A DNA stretch of 37,424 nt from Pseudomonadota bacterium (lineage in GTDB: Bacteria; Pseudomonadota; Alphaproteobacteria; Caulobacterales; Caulobacteraceae), in NCBI GenBank assembly GCA_023451375.1, contig JAEXZS010000080.1, forward strand, positions 1 to 37,424, written 5' to 3'. The translations under genes and the position numbers were made by a program. Shown one piece after another: positions 32,036 to 37,424 of the stretch. Position 1 is the stretch's first letter. Each line of letters begins with the position of its first letter. The notes under the pieces were generated by a model. That model had not been told where the DNA came from. It saw only the letters and a program-made list of their open reading frames with translations, and ran no database searches.

Positions 32036-32640
32036 GCAGCGGCCTGAATGGCGCGCAGCCTAGCGAAGCTAAGGCTCGCGGCCATACGCCCCGTCGGATC
32101 CTGTATGGTGTCCGGAAGCCCACGCATCGCCCAACCATGCCGCGGATAGGCGGCGCGCAACTCTTCCAAGGCGCTCGCCCGCACGTCGCCGGGCGCCGCG
32201 CTCCAGTGCTCGAAGACGAATCTCAGACGCCAGGCGGTCGCGTCCGGCCCCAGAGGCTCGACCACATAGCTTCGCCTTACGGCCTCGGCGACCGACGCGT
32301 CAAAAGGCCGCGCGCTCAGGCTTTCGAGGTACGCCCGCCTCAGGAGCGGCCCGCTGTCGGCGGGAGCAGCCCGCGCCTCCCTCTCGACGCGTCGAAGCGC
32401 TCGTTCGACGGCTTGGTCCGGGGAAGGCCGCCCCCCGGCGCCGCGTTCCGGAAGCCCGGGAGGCTGGAGGACCAAAGGTCGGGACAGCGCAAGAACGCAA
32501 AGCAGCATGGTGGCTGCGCTCCAGGCCACGACCCCGACCCCTTTCGTCTTCACGGCTCCGATGATCGCGCCTCGCCACGGCTCCCTGGAAGAGCGGCGGC
32601 GAGACGGCTTTGATCCGCGTCCTCTGGATTTTCGCGGCAT
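32020..32640 (-). CDS. hypothetical membrane-anchored protein
   Basis: About 206 residues with a basic N-terminus (MPRKSRGRGSKPSRRR), one transmembrane helix (VVAWSAATMLLCVLALS) and a soluble helical region ending near SFARLRAIQAAAH. The block DATAWRLRFVFEHWSA resembles short proteins found in other alphaproteobacterial exopolysaccharide loci, of unknown role. The start is uncertain; ATG 32679 would add MKPDAPARAGGGL. It is divergent from the Wza-like gene. Confidence 0.55.
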   Translation of the reverse strand: MPRKSRGRGSKPSRRRSSREPWRGAIIGAVKTKGVGVVAWSAATMLLCVLALSRPLVLQPPGLPERGAGGRPSPDQAVERALRRVEREARAAPADSGPLLRRAYLESLSARPFDASVAEAVRRSYVVEPLGPDATAWRLRFVFEHWSAAPGDVRASALEELRAAYPRHGWAMRGLPDTIQDPTGRMAASLSFARLRAIQAAAHSTR

Positions 32641-32817
32641 CAAGCCCCCTCCCGCGCGCGCAGGTGCGTCCGGTTTCATAGCGTGCCGCCGCCGAGCCTG
32701 TCGAGGCGCGCCGCGCCGCCCGATCCGTGAGGCCCACTGACCATCCGATCCAGGCGAAACCCTCGCGCGACACGGGATCATGGTTGAGATTTCCGGCGCT
32801 TCGGATGACATAGGGCT

Positions 32818-33399
32818 ATGTCCACCAAGATGATCCTCAGCCGCCGCTCGCTGCTCGCCTCCGCCGCCTCGCTGTGCGCCGCGGGATGCCAGTCCCTCCC
32901 GTCAGGCTCGGCCGAGCCACAGGCGCAGAGCCGAGTCATAGGCGACTACCAGCTCGGCCCTGGAGACCAGGTCCGGCTGGTCGTCTTTGGCGAGGACCAG
33001 TTGTCTGGCGAGTTCGTCGTCAGCGGCGCCGGCGTAATCTCCCTGCCCCTGGTCGGTGACATCCCCGCCCAGGGACGCACTGTGGCGGAGGTGCAGCGCG
33101 CCGTCGAACAAGCCCTCCGTTCCCGGTATATTCTCAATCCGCAGGTCAGCGCGGAGGTTCTGACGTATCGTCCCTTCTATGTGCTGGGGGAGGTCAATCG
33201 CCCAGGTACTTATCCGTACGCCGCCGGCCTTACCGTCCTGAACGCCGTAGCCACGGCCGGCGGCTTCACCTATCGCGCGGACACCCGCCGCGTGTTCATC
33301 AGAAGGGATGGCAGCACCGCTGAGGAGCTCTACGCCATAGGTCCGACGCTACAGGTGGCGCCCGGCGACACTATTCGGATCGCCGAACGCCTGTTCTGA
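32818..33399 (+). CDS. Wza-like polysaccharide export lipoprotein
   Basis: A 193-residue protein with a Tat-like twin-Arg signal (LSRRSLLASAASLCAAGC) ending in a lipobox Cys. A polysaccharide export domain follows (YQLGPGDQVRLVVFGEDQLS, then GVISLPLVGDIPAQGRTVAEVQ), then a soluble-ligand-binding beta-grasp region (PFYVLGEVNRPGTYPYAAGL). It is short compared with E. coli Wza and lacks the C-terminal outer-membrane helix, like other alphaproteobacterial export proteins (ExoF/HfsD type). It should form the periplasmic channel partner of the Wzc protein encoded at 27584. Confidence 0.93.
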   Translation: MSTKMILSRRSLLASAASLCAAGCQSLPSGSAEPQAQSRVIGDYQLGPGDQVRLVVFGEDQLSGEFVVSGAGVISLPLVGDIPAQGRTVAEVQRAVEQALRSRYILNPQVSAEVLTYRPFYVLGEVNRPGTYPYAAGLTVLNAVATAGGFTYRADTRRVFIRRDGSTAEELYAIGPTLQVAPGDTIRIAERLF

Positions 33400-33425
33400 G
33401 CCGACCAGAGAGCGCGTCGGCTCAG
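33396..33425 (+). terminator. hairpin overlapping the Wza-like stop codon
   Basis: CTGAGCCGAC (33396-33405) and its exact complement GTCGGCTCAG (33416-33425) form a 10-bp stem with a 10-base loop, including the stop codon. No T-tract follows. It may reduce read-through into the hydrolase gene 40 bp downstream. Confidence 0.45.
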
Positions 33426-33464
33426 CGAGAACGGACCGGCTCTTCCCGTTGATTGGATTTCGTC

Positions 33465-34538
33465 ATGGACGACCATCATCTGACGCTCAAGGCGTACGAG
33501 CGGATACTCTTCGCGCGTGTGGCGGGCGGACTCGCCGTGCTCGTGATGGCGGGCCTGGCGGTCGCCCTGGCCTGGTCGGCGGCCAAGGGATGGCAGAGCC
33601 GCTACGAAAGGGTGTTCGAGCCACTCCCGGGTCTGGTTTACGCGCCGCCAACCGCCGACGTTGGCCTGACCACCGAAAGCGACCCGGTTCCGCTGACCTT
33701 CCAGCCGCTTGATCGGAGCGACGCCTATCGCTTCAACGCCTCGATCCCGGTCAGCACCGAGCCCCTGGAGGCGGCCGTTCCTTTCCGCCTGCCCGCCGCC
33801 ATGCCCGCGGCGGATCGCGCCCGCGCCCTGAACTGCCTGACGCAGGCGATCTACTACGAAGCCGCCAACGAGAGCGCGCTCGGTCAACGCGCCGTCGCGC
33901 AGGTCGTGCTCAATCGGGTCAGGCACCCGGCCTTCCCGTCTTCGGTCTGCGGCGTCGTCTATTCGGGTTCGCAACGCGTGACAGGCTGTCAGTTCACCTT
34001 CACCTGCGACGGCTCTCTGGGGCGTCCGCCTTCCGCCGCCGCTTGGGCGCGAGCGCGCGTGGTCGCGGCCCAGGCGCTCTCCGGGCACGTCGAACCGGCC
34101 GTCGGGCAGGCCACGCACTATCACGCCCTCTACGTCGCGCCCTATTGGAGCCCATCTCTGCTCAAGGTCGCCAATATCGGCGCCCACACCTTTTATCGAT
34201 GGAAAGGGTTCAACGGGAAGCGATCCGCCTTCGTCAGCGCCTATGCCGGACGGGAACCCTTGTTCAGCGACCGAATGAGCGCTGCCGAACCAGAGACCGC
34301 GGCGCCGGTCGAAGTTCTTGAAGCCGCCGCGCCGCCGCCCGCGGTCGTTGCGCCGACGGCGGCGCCGCCCGCGCTCCCCACAATCGTCGCAACGCCCGCG
34401 GAGCGGCCTGTCGAAGCGCCGAGCGCTTCATCCGTCGCCGAGGCGGCGCCGTCGATCGCGACGCCCGCGCCTGCGGCGCCGGTGCATGCGCCGGAACAGG
34501 AGCGACCCCGGCGTCGTGTGGCGAGAGCCGATTGGTGA
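33465..34538 (+). CDS. SleB-type cell wall hydrolase
   Basis: A 357-residue protein with an N-terminal membrane anchor (VAGGLAVLVMAGLAVALAW). The hydrolase_2 (SleB) domain covers about residues 120-255 and includes LTQAIYYEAANESALGQRAV with the catalytic Glu, VLNRVRHPAFPSSVCGVVY, CQFTFTCDG and ATHYHALYVAPYWSPSL. The C-terminal third is Ala/Pro/Glu-rich and disordered. SleB proteins are lytic transglycosylase-like enzymes cutting peptidoglycan. Placement between Wza-like and galE genes suggests it opens the wall for export, which is inference. ATG 33465 is preferred over TTG 33453. Confidence 0.88.
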   Translation: MDDHHLTLKAYERILFARVAGGLAVLVMAGLAVALAWSAAKGWQSRYERVFEPLPGLVYAPPTADVGLTTESDPVPLTFQPLDRSDAYRFNASIPVSTEPLEAAVPFRLPAAMPAADRARALNCLTQAIYYEAANESALGQRAVAQVVLNRVRHPAFPSSVCGVVYSGSQRVTGCQFTFTCDGSLGRPPSAAAWARARVVAAQALSGHVEPAVGQATHYHALYVAPYWSPSLLKVANIGAHTFYRWKGFNGKRSAFVSAYAGREPLFSDRMSAAEPETAAPVEVLEAAAPPPAVVAPTAAPPALPTIVATPAERPVEAPSASSVAEAAPSIATPAPAAPVHAPEQERPRRRVARADW

Positions 34539-34542
34539 AGGC

Positions 34543-34710
34543 TCAGAAGAACAGGAAGGGGCTGAGGATCAGCATCCAGAGCGCCAGCGAGCTCGCCACG
34601 ACGAAGGCCAGCGTCCGCCGCGGCGACCACTTTCCGGCTACGGGCCGGGCCGCGGGCCGCGGGCGATGCGTCGACGGCGCGACGGGTTGGTTGATCGAGA
34701 TGTAGGTCAA
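34543..34710 (-). CDS. small single-span membrane protein (55 aa)
   Basis: TTG at 34710 preceded by GGAGGGTGCC, ending TGA at 34543-34545. The product begins MTYISINQPVAPSTHRPRP, has a basic linker, and ends in a transmembrane helix (LAFVVASSLALWMLILSPFLFF) at the very C-terminus. The good ribosome binding site and clean hydrophobic segment support it despite its size. Function unknown. It is convergent with the hydrolase gene, 4 bp between stops. Confidence 0.55.
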   Translation of the reverse strand: MTYISINQPVAPSTHRPRPAARPVAGKWSPRRTLAFVVASSLALWMLILSPFLFF

Positions 34711-34781
34711 GGCACCCTCCGGCTGACGGAAATCCTAGGCGTCAACCGTAAAGGTCCGCCGAACGGGCGGGGTTAAGGGCT

Positions 34782-35804
34782 TTAAACCAAGGCCGAACGT
34801 TCGCCCGGGCTCGCGAGCTCGGCTTCCCGAGCGTGCCAGCGCCAGGCGGAGCGCACGATGTCGTCGAGCGTGCGCTGCGGCCGCCACCCGAGCACCGCCC
34901 GCGCCTTGGCGTTGTCTGCGACCAGGCATGGCGCGTCTCCGGCGCGGCGCGCCGTCGTCTCGGTCGGAAATGGTAGGTTGGTCGCGCGCCGGATTGTCTC
35001 CACCAGTTCCCTCACGGTGGTGCCCGTTCCCGTCCCGAGGTTGAGGGCCGTCGTCTTCCCACCCTCCATCAAATAGACGAGCGCCCGCCGATGAGCGTCG
35101 GCGAGATCGGTGACATGGATGTAATCCCGCACAGCGGTCCCGTCGCGGGTGTCGTAGTCGTCGCCGAACAGCTTGAAGCCTTGGCGCTGTCCCAGGGCGG
35201 TTTGGATCGCCAGCGGAATGGCATGGGTCTCCGGCTCGTGCCGCTCGCCGATGCGGCCCTGTTCGTCGGCGCCGGCGGCGTTGAAATACCTAAGGCTCAC
35301 CGAGCGGAAGGCGACGTGCGCCGAATAGTCGGCGAGCGCCTGTTCGACCATCAGCTTGGTGCGTCCGTAGGGGTTGATCGGCGCCTGGGGATGGCTCTCG
35401 TCCATCGGCAGGCAGACCGGATCGCCGTAGGTGGCGCAGGTCGACGAGAAGACCATCTTGTCCACGCCGCCGCGCCGCGCCGCCTCGATCAGGGTAATCG
35501 CGCCACGAACGTTGACATCGTAGAAGCGCCCGGGCGCTTTGACGGACTCGCCCACCTCGATCAGGGCCGCGAAATGCATCACCGCCGCCGGCCGGTGGCG
35601 GGCGATGACCTCATCCAGCCGGGCGGCGTCGCGGATGTCGCCGCGCTCCAACGGCCCCCATTGCACGAACTCGGCATGTCCGTTGGAGAGGTCGTCATAG
35701 ACGACCGGCTCGAAGCCCGCCTCGGCCAGGGCAAGGCAGGCGTGTGAGCCGATATAGCCGGCGCCGCCGGTGACCAAAACCCGACCGTAGGATTGCTGCT
35801 CCAT
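34782..35804 (-). CDS. galE: UDP-glucose 4-epimerase
   Basis: A 340-residue short-chain dehydrogenase-fold enzyme interconverting UDP-glucose and UDP-galactose with bound NAD. Seen: the NAD-binding VLVTGGAGYIGSHACLALAE near the N-terminus, FAALIEVGESV, FSSTCATYGDP with the catalytic Ser/Thr, YGRTK (Tyr-x-x-x-Lys), and RYFNAAGADEQGRIGE for the UDP-sugar. ATG 35804 is chosen because homology starts there; the frame upstream is non-coding. It supplies UDP-galactose for the exopolysaccharide, consistent with a succinoglycan-like polymer. Confidence 0.95.
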   Translation of the reverse strand: MEQQSYGRVLVTGGAGYIGSHACLALAEAGFEPVVYDDLSNGHAEFVQWGPLERGDIRDAARLDEVIARHRPAAVMHFAALIEVGESVKAPGRFYDVNVRGAITLIEAARRGGVDKMVFSSTCATYGDPVCLPMDESHPQAPINPYGRTKLMVEQALADYSAHVAFRSVSLRYFNAAGADEQGRIGERHEPETHAIPLAIQTALGQRQGFKLFGDDYDTRDGTAVRDYIHVTDLADAHRRALVYLMEGGKTTALNLGTGTGTTVRELVETIRRATNLPFPTETTARRAGDAPCLVADNAKARAVLGWRPQRTLDDIVRSAWRWHAREAELASPGERSALV

Positions 35805-36044
35805 GACACCTCTGCAGAGCCACCCCAGAAAGCCGCCGGGCTCCGCAGTGGGTCGACGACCCGGCGGGGCGCAGGACGGACCGCGGCGGCTACTAATCGC
35901 TCTCAAGTTTCTCCTGTGGCGGAAGTCCAGCAGGCTCGCGATCGTAACGACACAGTATTCAAATTCGAGCATAGTTTGATATCTGACGCATGTTCCCGCC
36001 GCCCCGCGCCTCCCAGGCCACAGCAGGGTTGCCCTTGCAGGCTT

Positions 36045-37171
36045 CCGTGCGCAAACTTCGTCAGCCTGTTCCGCGACCTGGGGCTCACACGGGCATCACT
36101 ACGGCGACCTACACGGTGCGATTCGCACTTCTGAACCCGTCTATGCGGGTCCGGGCGCTGGCAGCGATCAACTTGGCGTCCGTAGCCGTCGGGTTCGCCG
36201 CCGCAGTGTTCGTCGCCGTGGCCTAGCGCCTGCCCCTGCTGGCTCGACAATCGTGGGCGGCCTCTCTGGTGCTGGCGTGGAGCTTTTCCGATGGCGTCCA
36301 GGCCGACGGCCGCCGGGGTAGTTTCAGAGCTGCTCCGCTTCGGCGCGGGCGTGACCGGCTCCAACATCAGGAACCTCTTCGCCCTTAGCCTAGACAACGT
36401 CCTGATTGGGCGGTGTCCGGAGCCGAACAGCTCGGCTTCTACAATCGGGCCCACAAGCTTCTCGTCGTGCCGCTGCAGCAGGTGAACCGGCCGATCGACC
36501 GCGTCCTCATTCCGGCCCGTCTCGGCTCCACGACGCCGGACCGGTACAGGCACGCCTATCTCGAGGTGGTTCAACAGACCCTTCTCGTGATCATGCCTGG
36601 CGTGATCGCTCTGATGATCACGGCCGACACCCTCATTCCGCTGCACATGAGGCGATCATTGGGGTCCGGCTGCGCCAGCTTCTTCCGGCGGCGCTCTCTG
36701 CTCCATCAGCCGCTGACGACCGCGATCGGCTGGCTGTTCATAAGCCAGGGCCGCACGACCGAGTTCGCATGCTTGGCCTGGTCAACGCCATCGTCCGCAT
36801 CACCCCGCCCTCGTGGCGCTGACAGATGGGGCTCTGGGCGCTGCGCAAAGCTACATTCTCGTAGAGACCTTCATCCTCGCTCCGGCCCCTTGGTGGATCA
36901 TCGGGGACGCAAGGGTCCGGTCCGCACGCGAAACCTCGTCCAGCTGGCGGCTTAATTCGGCACCGCCGGCGCGGCCAGCGGGGGCCTGGTATTAGGCGCC
37001 TTTAGTTGGCTTCAGGCTGTAGAGATCGACGGATGGCTTCTGATCGTGGCCGCCGTTCTCTGCAGCTACGCCGTACTCGGCGGGGCTCTGGCCTTAACTG
37101 GGTCGGGTCGGGCGGCCCTCGTGGAAAGTCACGGCCCCCTCCGCTCGGCCTCGGCGTCGGCCTGTTCCTGA
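36045..37171 (+). pseudogene. wzx-type oligosaccharide flippase, decayed
   Basis: Fragments of a MATE-like polysaccharide flippase are spread over several frames: FVSLFRDLGLTRASL (about 36057), FALLNPSMRVRALAAINLAS, RFGAGVTGSNIRNLFALSLD, then GAEQLGFYNRAHKLLVVPLQ and QVNRPIDRVLIPARL, VVQQTLLVIMPGVIALMITA, LHQPLTTAIGWLFISQGRTT, and a C-terminal ALALTGSGRAALVES ending at 37171. Several frameshifts and in-frame stops are present and the 5' third is missing. Intact Wzx proteins (about 480 residues, 12 or more helices) flip lipid-linked repeat units across the inner membrane. This copy cannot be functional. Confidence 0.85.
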
Positions 37172-37209
37172 CCGCACCAGAGGAAGCGATGCGCGATCAC
37201 CGAAAAACC

Positions 37210-37424
37210 TCAGCCCTCGATAGCTTCGCCCCCGCGCCCAACGCCGGAGTATTTGAAGCCGCGCCGCTGCATGTCCTCGGGTCGGTAGATGTTGCGTAGG
37301 TCGACCAGCACCGGCTGGTTCATCAGCAGCTTGATCCGGTCCAGGTCCAGGGCGCGGAACTGGTCCCATTCGGTGACGATGACGGCCGCGTCGGCGCCCT
37401 GGACCGCGTCATAGGCGCTGTCCT
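37210..37424 (-). CDS. ugd: UDP-glucose 6-dehydrogenase, C-terminal part
   Basis: The last 71 residues of a gene running off the window, stop TGA at 37210-37212. The segment DAVQGADAAVIVTEWDQFRA followed by PVLVDLRNIYRPEDMQRRG is the typical UDP-binding C-terminal domain of UDP-glucose/GDP-mannose dehydrogenases, and the end FKYSGVGRG is characteristic of Ugd. The enzyme oxidises UDP-glucose to UDP-glucuronate, a likely precursor of an acidic exopolysaccharide. The start lies beyond 37424. Confidence 0.9.
   Translation of the reverse strand, partial: DSAYDAVQGADAAVIVTEWDQFRALDLDRIKLLMNQPVLVDLRNIYRPEDMQRRGFKYSGVGRGGEAIEG

Overview
The window is GC-rich with tightly packed, often overlapping genes. 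The adjacent argH - small lipoprotein - lysA block, the Wzx/Wzy-type exopolysaccharide genes and the protein types seen point to an alphaproteobacterium, most likely Caulobacterales (Brevundimonas/Caulobacter/Phenylobacterium type). That placement is inferred from gene content, not from a marker gene.

Layout. 1-3.3 kb is accessory debris: a homopolymer C/G run at the window edge, an acyltransferase, a decayed IS21-family element whose istA carries a small internal inversion, a gene tail cut by the element, and a 3' tRNA fragment resembling an integration site. 3.4-7.6 kb is core: small lipoprotein, TlpA-like thioredoxin, argH, LptM-like lipoprotein, lysA. 7.8-11.4 kb holds a second acyltransferase, a VanZ-like protein, several small unknowns and a probable pseudogene. 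11.4-16.2 kb and 23.2-37.4 kb form an exopolysaccharide locus of Wzx/Wzy type with succinoglycan-like (ExoA/ExoL/ExoM/ExoO-like) glycosyltransferases. It has two priming sugar transferases, five glycosyltransferases, two O-antigen-ligase/Wzy proteins, a Wzc-type tyrosine kinase, a Wza-like export lipoprotein, an outer-membrane barrel, galE and the end of ugd. The only flippase (wzx) visible is a pseudogene.

The most interesting part is 16.35-23.2 kb, a complete class II lasso-peptide operon inside the exopolysaccharide locus. On the minus strand it runs: precursor A (48 aa), an intergenic hairpin, RRE protein B1, leader protease B2, cyclase C, an HPr-kinase-like tailoring kinase and an ABC exporter, the last five coupled by overlapping start and stop codons. 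The precursor predicts a Gly1-Asp9 nine-residue ring and ends in Ser, the residue that HprK-like kinases phosphorylate in the paeninodin family. A nucleotidyltransferase of the family that adds sugars to the phosphorylated lasso peptide in the pseudomycoidin system is divergent from the precursor. It is itself overlapped by two glycosyltransferase genes. The simplest hypothesis is an exported lasso peptide phosphorylated on its C-terminal Ser and then glycosylated, possibly with more than one sugar, made beside the exopolysaccharide machinery.
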